This document shows, in pieces, positions 33,190 through 44,204 of a DNA stretch of 64,000 nucleotides. This DNA comes from Dipteris shenzhenensis (Eukaryota; Polypodiophyta; Polypodiopsida; Gleicheniales). The stretch lies in NCBI GenBank assembly GCA_047967505.1, contig CM106541.1. One strand, written 5' to 3'. Position 1 is the first letter of the stretch; each line of letters opens with the position of its first letter. The position numbers and the translations under genes were made by a program. Under the pieces are notes generated by a model, which was not told the origin of the DNA, did not search any database, and saw only the letters and a list, made by a program, of their open reading frames with translations.

Positions 33190-33925
33190 GGGAAAATTTT
33201 GATGCACGTTACCATTGTAGATGACGTTTTGGAACAACTGACGCTCTGATTATGTCAAGATTGTGGATAGGTTTAAAGCAGTGGGTTTCTGCCATTTTGT
33301 TCTAAGAAATGTAGTCACGAAGAAAAATAGCCAACCAACCGTGCTAAACATGGCTTGATCTTACTATTATGGTACCTACACAAATGCCTTTAATCTCTGA
33401 CAAATTAGCTTGAGTGTTCCATTGACATATTTAGCAAATCGGTTACAAGAATCAAGTAGTTTTTGATTTGTATACATTAGTATACAATATTTTAGAACAA
33501 GTTATAATATATTAGTAGTTAATACTTGCTTTGATGTGTTAATAGATAAGCGACATTCTAAGTGTTATGGGCCTAAATTTAACATTATATGAGCTTGTGT
33601 GCTCGTTTTGTAAAGAGGGGAAGATTTTGATAGAGATTCTCCTATCCCTCGATGCTTAACATGCGACCGGATTATGATTTTGGAAAAGATCCCCAAAGTG
33701 AAGGTACTTATTACAAGCTTAGATGGTGCGATTGTGGAGGTTACACTAAAGAGCACATGGGTTGATAAAGTTCTAGATTTGCCTCGACCTTTTATAGAAT
33801 TATTGGAAGAAAACACACAATTCCTACAGTCAAAACTGTTCGACCACAGGATTGAAGGAAGATTCCTAGTCAACATGCATGGTTTAGTAGCAGGCTTTAT
33901 TCCTCTAAGGTGTAATGGTGTTTGA
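33190..33925 (+). pseudogene. Zinc-ribbon / OB-fold protein remnant (RPA-like or shieldin-like)
   Basis: Two protein-like blocks in different frames. The first (about 33,213-33,345) reads TFWNN, stop, then RSDYVKIVDRFKAVGFCHFV and LRNVVTKKN, the alternating pattern of an OB-fold strand pair. The second (33,600-33,925) has CSFC, then after a frame shift IPRCLTCDRI, a four-Cys ribbon. It is followed by KVLITSLDGAIVEVTLKSTW, a helix-rich stretch and GRFLVNMHGLVAGF. Cys4 ribbon plus OB fold is the plan of RPA70 C-terminal domains and of the shieldin-2 C-terminus. Plant Helitrons often carry RPA-like single-strand-binding genes beside Rep-helicase, so it is probably part of the element. The family is not certain. 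Confidence 0.45.
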
Positions 33926-35404
33926 GAAGTTCACCAATTTAGTTTTCTTGTAGCAGAGTGGTAGCCATATCTTTTCTAGCTTCAATTTCCTTCGTTTGAT
34001 AGTTCAAGATTTCCACTAAGACTGTTTTTTAGCTACTATGGAACGTAAGCTTGTAAGCTTGGTTATTTCATAACATAGTAGCACTCGTTGCTACATGTTA
34101 CTTTGTAAAATTTTCCTTTTAATTTAAAAAAATTGTACGTAAAAAAAAGTTGTCTACTTTTGTAATTATTTTTTATTCAAGTATAATCCATTCAATAAAT
34201 AATATTTTCTCAAAATTTAGAAGTAGTATGCATAGATCAAGTATTGTTAACTCAAGATAAGCTAACACAATCTTGGCTTTCCACGAATACAATTCTATTA
34301 TTTTAACAGAGACAACGTATTTACAATATCAATCTCATCCTTACTTTAGTTTATTGACAAAAAATTTTTCATAATCAGTCTTTGCTTTCAAGTTCCTAAG
34401 TAATCTTACTTACATGTGACTATTTCTTATGAAATTAATAAACGTATTATTGTGTGTATTGTAAAATTTAAAGCAATACCATTACTCATAATTTCCTTCA
34501 TACGTACTCTTTGGAAATAAAATAAACACTTACTTTATTTTGGTTATAAGTTATTATTTTAAATATGTTGTTTTTCCTATTTTATAGATATTGCTTTTTA
34601 ATCAATGATAATTGCCATTAGATTCTTAAAAATATATTTTTTCCCATACAAAATGTCGAATAAATAATTTTATCGATACAAATACAAGCATAATAAGCTC
34701 TATTACATACCGAACTACCCGAAGATTCCAGATTCTTGAAGGAGTATATATTCCCCCGTGGAAATGGAAAAAATTCTATCCCAGTCGAAGAGTGACTCCC
34801 CATTCCCACGTATTCCATTCCCTATTTGCTATAATACTTCAGGGGCCAGTGAGACTATTTTTGCAAAAACACAAATCTCCACATTCAAAATTTTGAACCA
34901 GCACCACTTCATGTAGTCGTAAAACTAAAATAAGACTTTTTTCCATAGTATCGCTATAACTACTAAATGGTACTTATATATTCACTATTGCTCCACTTTT
35001 AAATACATCTATATGTTCCATGCATAATGTTATTTATTATAGCACTTATTTATTTTAAAGTAACACTCATTTCGCTAACAATATATTTTCATCATTCATT
35101 GTAATTCCCAAACTATGATAATAAAATAATGTAGACATCTCTCGAAAACTTAATCTTTGCCTGTTCTAAACATACTCTTCTATGTATCTTCAACAAACAA
35201 ACAACACACACCACGAGTGAAGCAATGAACATTGTAAGTATGGACTGCTTTGACCAAATAAAGATCGACTTAGAATTCCTTAAGCTATATCCACAAAATA
35301 AGTGTAGGTTCGTATGTATATATCTTACATGCTACAATTACATATCATGCCAGAAGCATTGAAAAAAGCTGTGTACATGCAACACACAAAACTTTCAAAA
35401 TAAT
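33926..35404. other. AT-rich, no gene recognised
   Basis: Intergenic part of the AT-rich island, between the OB-fold remnant and the Rep reading frame. No conserved features were seen. Confidence 0.5.
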
Positions 35405-35944
35405 TTGAATTTCAGACAGCAATTTGGGGCCAACAATTCTTTGAGTCTAAGCTCTTTCAACAACTATATCCGCAAATCAAAAGCATTGCTCAGTACAGTA
35501 AAGGATTGTTGCACAATAACTTTTACAATTGCATCGAAGACTTATTCTTGCAGCATGTTTTTTCTTGCACATTCGGCTTTGAGTTTGAAATACACCATTC
35601 CCATAATCAAATTCTTGCAAGCATTTTCGAGAAAAAAAAACCTACACATAAGCCAGAAACCTAAGGCTTCTTTTAATAAGCCTAGAAATGCTTATTTTCC
35701 ATCTATGATGGAAATAGCAACCCCAAAGTATACTCGTTGGAACAAACACATCGGTCTCATTTTAGAAAACATAATCAATGAAAATAGACTCACTTTTGCT
35801 ACTGATGCAATGAATATCTTAAAACAAAAACTTTCGGAAGCATTTCTCTGCAACAATATTATCGAACGTAAGATTCTGGAAATTAAAAAGAATAAAAAAA
35901 CCTATGAGACAACATATAGACGATTGCAACGACCAATAGATTGA
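35405..35944 (+). CDS. N-terminal segment of the Helentron-like polyprotein (unknown domain)
   Basis: A 179-codon open frame, the longest in the AT-rich island, Lys/Ile/Asn-rich. It begins MNFRQQFGANNSLSLSSFNN and ends with a basic helix region (ERKILEIKKNKKTYETTYRR). It has no recognised domain. It sits directly upstream of, and in the same orientation as, the Rep region, where Helitron proteins have a poorly conserved N-terminal extension. It may be the start of that protein; the first clear Helitron similarity is at about 36,030. Confidence 0.45.
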   Translation: MNFRQQFGANNSLSLSSFNNYIRKSKALLSTVKDCCTITFTIASKTYSCSMFFLAHSALSLKYTIPIIKFLQAFSRKKNLHISQKPKASFNKPRNAYFPSMMEIATPKYTRWNKHIGLILENIINENRLTFATDAMNILKQKLSEAFLCNNIIERKILEIKKNKKTYETTYRRLQRPID

Positions 35945-36029
35945 ACAACACAACCAACAACTACATCCTAATCAGACAATAAGCACAACTGTACTAGGAA
36001 CAACTTTAAACCCACAAATAAAAATAACA

Positions 36030-36470
36030 ACACACAAACGAAAGCATACATATATAATAGATGAATGCGTAACATTACAAAAATACTTATCAGCATTTGG
36101 AACTTCTTCAAAATTCATAGAAAAATACATTAATACAATTCGAGACACACCAAAATATGAATGCTTATCATGCAAGCGTTTGTTGTTTAAAAAGCAAACA
36201 ACATACGTAAACGAGGCCACACATGCTTGGGTAATGACCAAAAGACAATAAAATATTCCTTTTGACAAAAAGAAACAATGTACTTGCAGAGAATGCAAGA
36301 CAACAATAAAACTAAATAGCATTCCAAAGTATTTTGTCCCTCAACAGATAAAGCGAAACATAGAGTTGCCAAATGTGGCGATTATCACCGACATTGAGGA
36401 ACAATCAATTGCTTCAAGAATAGCATTCACTCAAATAAGAGAACTAACACATGGTGGCTAGTATGGAATG
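36030..36470 (+). pseudogene. Helentron-like Rep protein: cysteine-rich N-terminal region
   Basis: A plus-strand frame with isolated stops gives YIIDECVTLQKYLSAFGTSS, KYECLSCKRLLFKKQ, CTCRECKTTIKLNSIPKYFV and NVAIITDIEEQSIASRIAFT. Two CxxC pairs followed by a P-x-V-IADIEEQSIASRI-like segment is the signature of the Cys-rich domain preceding Helitron_like_N in Helitron/Helentron proteins. It leads without a break in homology into the next entry. Confidence 0.75.
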
Positions 36471-37330
36471 TATGGTAGCATTGTCAATGTTATGGCCGAC
36501 ACAAGTAAAATTCAGCATATCTTGCCAAGACTTATTAACGATGAATCATCCATAATAATTGGAATTCAAAAGAAACTACAATATAAAAGCACATACTTAA
36601 TTGGGAAAGTTAGGCCAACCATTCTTATGCAAGCATTACATACACTTGTTCAAACACCACTTTACAAATCTAAGAACATTCAAATAAACCAATAGTGGAC
36701 ACAACATTTACAAGAAATCCTATGCTCCGATCAAAATATAGACGAAGAAAAAAATGGCCAATAATCCTACTCAGAGGACACTGATGAACCTTATATAGAC
36801 ACTCTACTACATAACATCATTATAGCTGAACAAGTCATAGATTACAATACTGATATCAACTACGTAGCCCCTTGCGAAAACAATACACCACTGGGCCTAT
36901 TTCAAGACAAGAACAGTGAAGAATTAAATTTCCCTACACTTTTCTTTGGCTCAGAAAGACATATTCGAAATCCTCGATTAACATATCAAGACATCACAAA
37001 ATGGGAATTGACACACAAATCCCTCAACTTTTCACAAAATATACAACTTATTTTTCAAATCAATTAAGGTCCTCATTAATCAAGTAATGCAATCCATTTG
37101 GGTACGATTGCGCAAAGGTGTGCTCCAAAACAAAATACTATGTGCTAAAGATGTTTCAAATGATACAAATATTGAAGCCATTTTAAAATCCAAAATTGGG
37201 TACAGAGACTTCAAAAACCTGTGTACCTCTTAGGACCATAAAGAAAAACTTAGAAAAGATGCATTTGCAATAATGAGGCAATTAGGTCCTCCGTCTTTGT
37301 TTATGACATTATCATGTGTCGAGAGAATGT
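36471..37330 (+). pseudogene. Helentron-like Helitron_like_N domain
   Basis: Frame at 36,468-36,695: GSIVNVMADTSKIQHILPRL, GIQKKLQYKSTYLIGKVRPT and ALHTLVQTPLYKSKNIQIN. This is the LPR...KRKLxYKxxYxxxxVRPxxVxxALxxLxxxNPLYKD pattern that opens Helitron_like_N (PF14214). It continues with NFPTLFFGSERHIRNPRLTY (LFPTLFPxG block). Later come RKGVLQNKILCAKDVSNDTN and LRKDAFAIMRQLGPPSLFMT, the AMIRQLGPPTxFxTLS block. Stops and shifts interrupt it. Confidence 0.9.
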
Positions 37331-38240
37331 GAGAACCTTTGATAGAATGTTTATATGACATTTATTCAACTAATAAAAAACAAAATATAACACCACAATA
37401 CACAAATGCTGACATAAGAGACTTAATAAGAAATAATCCAACAATCTGTGCAAGGTATTACACTCATAAAATCCAACAATTCCTCAAACTTATAATGAAA
37501 GATGATGACATACTCGCAAAAATACACGATTACTTTTTTGTCACATAATTCCAAAGCAGAGGAAGCCAACATGAATAAGGAATCATCTAGATAGAGGACG
37601 CACCAACATATAGAATTCACAATAATGATGCCATCACATCTTTTGTTGATAACTACATAACATGCAATAAAAACCTACTACCACCAAAAATAAAAGACAT
37701 CCAAACACACAAATGCACATCTACATGCCACAAAAAGAGAACTAACAATTGCAGATTCCATTATCTGAAGCCTACACTACATGAAACAATGATTCTAACC
37801 CTTTAGACACCAATGATCTCCGTGTTAACAAAGCAATATACACAGAAATTGCTACACATTTACATTGTATAGATACCAAAACAAATATCACATTCACCAA
37901 ATGGATTGGTAATATCGGAATAGACATATCAACATATGTGCTAGCAATACGATCACAAATTATAGGGAAACCAACACTATTCTTAAAAAGACAACCAAAG
38001 GACATTTTCACAAATGCTTTTAAATCAACATGAAACTTGCATAGAAATTAAAAATAATTAATGAGAACTATGAAAACTCTCATTCCAATTGGACTTTGAA
38101 AATGAGTTTCCTATGGCAATCAAATATGGACATACAATACATCATGGACCCATACTCAGCCACAACATACTACACCTCATACATTACAAAAATGGATGAC
38201 ACAATAACAAAAAGTCTCCAACACAATTAAAACTTGCATA
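37331..38240 (+). pseudogene. Helentron-like Rep (HUH endonuclease) domain, inactivated
   Basis: Continues EPLIECLYDIY, IRDLIRNNPTICARYYTHKI and QQFLKLIMKDDDILAKIHDY, then FQSRGSQHE, stop, GII, the place of the catalytic HUH motif. The first His survives and the second has become a stop. Next are IEDAPTYRIHNNDAITSFVD, CTSTCHKKRTNNCRFHYLKP (Cys/His block) and, at 38,090-38,220, NMDIQYIMDPYSATTYYTSY ITKMDD. That last piece is the tyrosine region with two adjacent Tyr. Rep nicks single strands to start rolling-circle transposition; this copy cannot. Confidence 0.92.
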
Positions 38241-38499
38241 GAAGAAAACAGCACTGCGTATGATAGATTACGCAAAATGGGAAACACTTTTTTGCATGCA
38301 CAATAAATGAGTGCATAGTTGAGATCTTTCATTACTCTTTCTTTACCCTTACATAGAACAACAAGGAGTTTTTACTTTATAATTACAAATAAGGAAGAAA
38401 ATAGAGCACCCATCCTCAAGTGGAAAAAATAACTACAGCACCTTCCTAATGAGTCCACCAACATAACATGTGACACTATCATCAATAAATACACAAAAA

Positions 38500-38720
38500 G
38501 GAAAAACATGGATGACATTTGTCTCACAACATTCGTAGTAGAATATACTTTCGACAATGGCAACATCAAGAAAAGGCATAGTGCAAGAGTTATAAGATTT
38601 GTCAAATTCAACATCATCAAGGATCCAAAAGATTACTATCAAGAACAAGTACTATTATACTATCCTTTTAAAGAACATGAGAACCATGAACTATTAATAC
38701 ATGGTTCCTAGCCACAAGCC
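38500..38720 (+). pseudogene. Helentron-like Rep-helicase linker block
   Basis: Open frame reading CLTTFVVEYTFDNGNIKKRH, SARVIRFVKFNIIKDPKDYY and QEQVLLYYPFKEHENHELL. The RVxRFxxFxxxxDxxxYYxExLLLYxPWR pattern is the conserved block just before the helicase in Helentron-type proteins. Confidence 0.85.
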
Positions 38721-38779
38721 TACAATTTTGGGCATAATATTATATTATGATATAAGGCTTTATATACAAAGAAAGTCAG

Positions 38780-40330
38780 CAAACAATGATCACAATATAG
38801 AACAAAGCGACATCCCTCAAGCACATAACTATGAGATTGACAGTATTAATGAAAAGGTCTTCAAACAAAATAATTCCCCCACATATGACATTATGTCTGA
38901 CATGCACATTAAGGATAAAAAAAAGAAAACCGACAACTTCATGATTCCAGTTAAGAAACAAATCCTTATGCACAATGATGAGTACTTCAAGATGATTTGC
39001 TCCTTAAACAACGAACAAAGACAACTGTTCTGCTTATAGTCCAAAAATTACTCCGGTTTTTTAATCAAACCATTTCAAATATAGATTATGAGCTACTACA
39101 TGTATTGATGCTAGCTTACATAGGAAAAGCAATCTACAATATAAACGGCCTTACTATACATGGTGCATTACATTTACCATTACAAACAAAAAACTTAACC
39201 TTCGTCTCAAGGGAAAAGCTTGACATACTAATCCATCTTTATGAACAATTGTAACTTATTGTCTTTGACAAAATATCAGTAGTTGGAAGATGCACTTTAG
39301 ATTTTGCAAACCTTTGCATGAGAAAATTTAAAAGAAACCATCCATAATACTTTGGAAATGTCGACGTCATCTGATGTGGAGATTTATATCAAGCCAAATG
39401 AGTAAGAGACAACTGGATTTTTAAATCAAAAGAAGACTCATTGCAAACAATTGCTAACACATACTGGCTCACAAAGCCTCGATGCTATGAGCTCAAAAAA
39501 ACAATGTGGCAAAACGATACTGAGTTCATATAGACATTAAAATCTTTTAGATTTTATACACATACAAATGAACAAATACAAAACATAAACCGATGTTGTC
39601 TTCATGAGCCACCTAGAGAATATACTTTCCCCCACCTTTACTATACCAACCTTGAAACAAATAAACATAACGACAAAGTATTCCATCAATAATAGGTAAA
39701 GAATACAATATCAGAGCAATCAATGCATTCAATAATGATAGCCGCATCTCATCTAAAATTTTAGAAAACCCTAAAGCAATAGATGGACTATGAACGACTA
39801 TACAGATCAAAGAAGGAATGCTAGTTGAATTATGTGCAGGAAACATGAACCAACAAGGTGGATTAGTTAATGGCATAGATGGAGTTTTTATGAACATGTC
39901 TACCTAGATAATGACATTGTGTGGATTCAATTTCAAAACCCAAAAATTGGGAATGAAACCCATCAAACCAATTATCATGCGTACACTTCAAACATCAACC
40001 ACAAATGGATACCCATATTCCAAGTAACAAGGCACCTCTCTAAAACAAATATTCTTACTTGTTTGAGAGCCATTCTTGATCCAAGTAGCTGCTACTAGAA
40101 CAATACACAAAGCGCAAGGTCTGATGATGGATAGGCTAGCTCTCTCACCAGCATGAATTCGAACACATGGCCTTGCATATATAGCACTTTCACATGTAAA
40201 AAACATCGACAACCTTTACTTACTTCAACCACTCTAGCAACAACACCTCCTTATATACAAAGATGTTCACAAAGAAATGGAAAGACTAACAACTCAATCA
40301 AAATGGGAAAACAACTCAATCAAAATGGGA
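38780..40330 (+). pseudogene. Helentron-like Pif1-type helicase domain
   Basis: SF1 helicase motifs in order, in several frames. GKAIYNINGLTIHGALHLPL (motif Ia region) is at 39,120-39,185. FDKISVVG (Walker B DEISMVG, with the acidic pair altered) is at 39,265, and GNVDVI...CGDLYQAK (motif III, GDFxQLxPV) at 39,355-39,400. LVELCAGNMNQQGGLVNGID, the LMRNLxxxxGLxNGxxG segment, is at 39,820-39,880. A run around 40,145-40,215 ends GLAYIALSHVKNIDNLYLL (motif VI, GQxYVALSRVxxxxxLxLL). The Walker A segment upstream is not clear. The helicase unwinds donor DNA during transposition. Confidence 0.9.
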
Positions 40331-40339
40331 AACATTGAA

Positions 40340-40865
40340 CAACAAAATCCACCAACACACAGACATAGCTATACTGATACAATCTTTAAACACTAGGTCA
40401 TTGCATAAATACAAATATGATATACTAGTTGCAAAGTCACTTATCAACGCCGATCTTTTATGTTTATAAGAAATAAAAACCGAATACTACCATCCAACTT
40501 CCAATATATAAACAATCACAACAGTGGTACCCTAGTCCGGAACAACATTGTCATTGAAAATTCAGCCAACGAAAACATTCTTTCAGCTACTTCGCCAAAA
40601 ATTATCGACAATTGCTGACATACAAAAAACCAATTCTCATAGGAGACTTCAATATTGACATGCTACAACAAACAAAAAAATCACAAACACTGTAAAACAT
40701 TATGAACTCTTTCGGCTACAACCTTCAATGCCAACATATCACAACAATATATGGCTCACAATTAGATCACATTTGGACTAACATACATGACAAAAAAAAC
40801 AACAGTGGATCTGCATACACATATTGGTCAAACCATTCTATGGTCTACATACTTGTCAATAACTA
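40340..40865 (+). pseudogene. C-terminal endonuclease/exonuclease/phosphatase (EEP) domain of the Helentron-like element
   Basis: After the helicase the plus strand gives RNKNRILPSN- and GTLVRNNIVIENSAN-like pieces. Then in one frame come KPILIGDFNIDMLQQTKKSQ, NIMNSFGYNLQC, TTIYGSQLDHIWTN and SAYTYWSNHSMVYILVNN (40,625-40,865). PxxxxGDFNxD, the SxxDHIWTN strand and a terminal (S)NH in place of SDH are hallmark EEP/APE-type endonuclease motifs, in the right order and spacing. It is in line with and about 350 bp past helicase motif VI, before the composition changes. A C-terminal EEP domain defines Helentron/Helitron2 proteins; canonical plant Helitrons lack it. Confidence 0.87.
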
Positions 40866-41170
40866 ACTATCTCAAACAACCTTTAAACAAAAAAAACAAA
40901 AAAAAACCAAATCGACCCATCAATTCGACAAAAAAACAAGCCTAAAACAAACTAACAGAAAAAAAAAATCACCCAAAAACCCTAATCCATACACCTTTTG
41001 CTAACTTGATATACCAACTCCACCTTGAAAAAGACAAAAAAACAACACAACACCCAACCATTAATACTAGGCCTAAAACAAAACCCAACCATTCATTCCA
41101 AACCTAAAACAAACTAAACCATACACCTTCTGCTAACCATACAACTTCCGTTGACCTTATACCAACTCCA
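40866..41170. repeat. A/C-rich region with short direct repeats downstream of the endonuclease
   Basis: The phrases ccatacaccttytgctaac and ataccaactccacc occur at about 40,988-41,022 and again at 41,122-41,170. cctaaaacaaa words lie in between (four times). It may be the 3' subterminal part of the Helentron, but I could not place a hairpin or end. Confidence 0.5.
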
Positions 41171-41389
41171 CCCTTCTCAAAGTAGGGCCTTAGTGGACCC
41201 TCCACCTTGTCCTATAATGATAGTGTTTAGCCTTCTCCTCTTCTTCCAAATGGTTTTGATAGTTCAAGCACTCTCAATTTGCTATCTTAAGTTCTATTTT
41301 GGCATGTGTACTTATGTTGGAGGAAAGCATGTTGAATTCATCTCACTAGGGGGAGATCCAGATTCCCTATTTTAAATGTGTTAGGGGCA

Positions 41390-41745
41390 AGTCTTCACAC
41401 TTCTCATCTTTCTTTCTTTCAAAAATAAGTTTTGAGTGGGGTTTCTTCTTGTTGAACTAGAGCAAGGATTGGGAATGACCTTCATCTCCTCCCACCTCAT
41501 GTGAAGGTTTTGAGAGGTGGGGGATTGAGCCTTTCTCTCTATCTCTATTTCTCTCATGCTCCTTATCTTTCTTTTTTTCAGAAGTAAGGACACATGCTCC
41601 TTATCTTTCTTTCTTTCAGAAGCAAGTTTTGTGTCCTTTTGTTTCAAATTAAACGATAGTGAGGATTGGGTTTGACCTTCATCTCCCACCTCATGTGCAA
41701 GGTCTTTACAAGTGGCAAATTGAGTATTCTCTCTACCTCTATTTT
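41390..41745. repeat. ~195-bp imperfect tandem duplication
   Basis: cacacttctcatctttctttctttca...gattgggaatgaccttcatctc...cacctcatgtg...ttctctctatctctatt at 41,395-41,550 is repeated with changes at 41,590-41,745. A smaller duplication (acatgctccttatctttc) lies at the joint. Confidence 0.8.
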
Positions 41746-42973
41746 GGATTTTTATGGAGGTTTTTAAATGGAGATTGCTATCCCACCTATGCTATAATGA
41801 CCAGTTTCTATATTGTGTCATTTTGAATGGGATATATTATTGTTTGGTTACAAGAAAAAAGACAAAGGTGATTTTGCTAATTGAAGTTTCAATTGAGCGG
41901 CTAAATGGTCCTGAGCTAAAATTGTAAAAAATTTGTATTGGGAAATTTTATTATTTGACAAATTTGCAAATATCATAAAATGCCTTAGACTATTTTGGGC
42001 TAAAGAAGCTACATTTGTTAATTGGAACAGGAAATATTTTTTATTTACATATTTTTGGCTCAGTTGATTTTTAATTAAAGATTATAAATACTCTACGTGA
42101 GAACTATGAACAACCATTGAGAGGCGATAGATTCATCTTATATTTATGTTCATGCATGACCTATTGGACCAACCCAACAATGGCCTTGTACTCAGTTAGT
42201 TAAGTGAAACATGCATGGTCCTTCTTCCTATTGAGCAATAAAAATTTTACACGTATGCTACTATTACTATTATCTAGAAAAGAAATCAAGGCATGAGGCT
42301 AGACACTAGGCATGGCGATGCTCGAGGGCCATGGGGGAGAGGGAACATGGGGGGAGAAGCATTAACATGGGTGGGGAAAAGGGATTAATAGGGGTGGGAT
42401 TGAAGAGGGAAACCATGGCACAAAGAGGAAGGGAGAGGGGGAAGAGGAGCGTGTACATGATGGGAGGTGGAATGTAGAGATGGAGACATCAAGGGAAGAG
42501 AAGAGAGTCATGCTTTATTTGAAAGGAAGAATGGGGGAAATCAAGGTACTAGCATGGTGGCTTTACAAGAATGAGCGTGTCACATCAAGGAATAGCCCCC
42601 TTCTTTTATAGCCAAGAGAGGGCGTCTCAATAAATGCATCCTCCCACATGCATGGTGTGTGTGGAGGAATCTCCCATGTGGGGTAGGTGGATACACACTC
42701 TCATATGTGACAACCCTTTGCCTCATTTTTCCATATAAATCAAACCCCATATCCCAAGTCTAAGATAGTCCCTTGTTCTCTCCCCAATTTTATAATATGT
42801 TTAAACATCTAGGAGGACAAGTGGAGGGTTGGCATAAGGAATCTTGCCACCTCATCCTGATTTCCCCATTATTTAACTTGCATTCTTGGACTATCTACAT
42901 CCCCCCCACATGGGCCTATCCTACGTGGAAGGAATCATCCAATATAATATCCATCTCCACCTATTTTTATATT
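41746..42973. other. No gene recognised
   Basis: Unassigned sequence, purine-rich at 42,310-42,480. The part at 42,820-42,970 resembles the flanks of the LINE insertion (words such as ggaggggtggcac / ggttggcat and gccacct), hinting at an older repeat into which the copia and LINE elements inserted. Confidence 0.45.
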
Positions 42974-42978
42974 ACTTC

Positions 42979-43329
42979 TATTGAGATCTCGAGCTCCACT
43001 CGTGATATGCTAGGGTGACTATTGTGCATTTATGTCACCAACTTGTTAGCTGCAGATGTGGTTGGTACACCGCCCATGAATAATAGCTAGATGACAACTA
43101 TCTTTATGTACTCTAGTTAGTGGCTCGGTTAGTATGCCACCTTAGCTAGCTAAGTTTGGTTTGAGACCCACATATAGGGTTCACCTATTCTTTTGTACTT
43201 AGAGTTCTTTTGGTTTACACAACTAAGAAGGAAAACTATTTTCAGCCCCCACCTTTGTGTATATTCCCCCATTGTGTATGTGAGAAAGCTACAAGTGAGA
43301 CTCCTTCCTTCTCTCCCACTTTCTTTACG
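42979..43329 (+). repeat. 5' LTR of copia element
   Basis: 351 bp; starts tattgagatctcgagctcca (TG start mutated to TA) and ends tttctttacg (CA end mutated to CG). It matches the 3' LTR throughout, including ctgcagatg, tagttagtggct, acccacatatagggttcacc and the CT-rich tail. Confidence 0.93.
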
Positions 43330-43341
43330 TGGTATCAGAGC
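43330..43341 (+). promoter_or_regulatory. Copia primer-binding site (initiator Met tRNA)
   Basis: TGGTATCAGAGC directly after the 5' LTR, perfectly matching the plant copia site complementary to the 3' end of initiator tRNA-Met. Confidence 0.93.
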
Positions 43342-43858
43342 TCGGTTCGTGCTCGGTTCGTGGTAAGGAACTCAAGAAAGCAAACCAAGTTCATGGTGTC
43401 CTAGTAAGAGGATCAGTGTTGCTTTCCTTTTTTTTCAAGTTTGGGAGAAAATCTCTGCAGGTAGCATAGCCAAAAAGTGCAAGAGTGCACTGCCTCAAAT
43501 TGGGACACCCTTCGCGGTGTGGTGAAGTCCTCGGTGAAATTATTTTCTTGATTCGAGGCCATTTTGAGGCCCATTTTGGTGGCAGAAGTTTTTTGTAGGC
43601 ACTCAAGAAAGTGCCATGTTTTTGCTGTGCAACCACTGTTCTGCAGGTCGGTGAAAATTTATGGCAGAAATTACATCGTATGCCTATCCACAGAGATATT
43701 GGGAGTGATAGAATCATTCTTATTGCCTATTGATGCATACTTGTCACTAGGAAGTGACTGTGTGGTCAAATACCACTCTCGTCAGTTTTGCAGATTTGCC
43801 CTTATGAGGCAGAAGTTGTGCTTTTTTGCAATGACATAATATTTTGCACTATTCTCTA

Positions 43859-44200
43859 ATGGCGTCTAATGCTGTTTCATAGATTATCACTGAAAATCTT
43901 GACAAGAACAACTTCAGAGCATGGAAGTTTAGAATGACAAATTTCCTTAAGGGAAAAGGCTATTGGGAGTTCATTACTGGAGCTGAACAAGAACCAGTTA
44001 TTCCTAATGTTCCCAATCAACAGGAGTTGCATGCATTTAAAGGCTAGCATGAGAGAGCTAGAAAAGTTATGTATTGGCTGTCTATTAGTATTTCAGATTC
44101 TATGATTGTGCATATTTTGGATGCAAGCATGCCAAAGGAGGCATGGGATACTTTGACAAAAATGTATAGCACAAATATGCAAGCCAGAGCCGCCACCAAG
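43859..44200 (+). pseudogene. Copia gag N-terminal fragment
   Basis: Starts MASNAVS with a stop soon after. It then reads ENLDKNNFRAWKFRMTNFLK, KGYWEFITGAEQEPV and SISDSMIVHILDASMPKEAW DTLTKMY, the UBN2/DUF4219-type gag start of plant copia elements. It breaks off near 44,200, where RT sequence begins. The deletion junction lies between TNMQARAATKL and the RT. Confidence 0.9.
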
Positions 44201-44204
44201 TTAT

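Larger units (their letters stand above)
35405..40865 (+). mobile_element. Helentron/Helitron2-like rolling-circle transposon (decayed)
   Basis: Cys-rich N-terminus, Helitron_like_N, HUH Rep, linker, Pif1 helicase and EEP endonuclease follow each other on one strand over about 5.4 kb, with many stops and shifts. The element may extend upstream to include the OB-fold remnant (from ~32.8 kb) and the AT-rich repeats (31.5 kb), and downstream to about 41.15 kb. Termini were not identified. The whole island is markedly more AT-rich than its neighbours. Confidence 0.88.
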
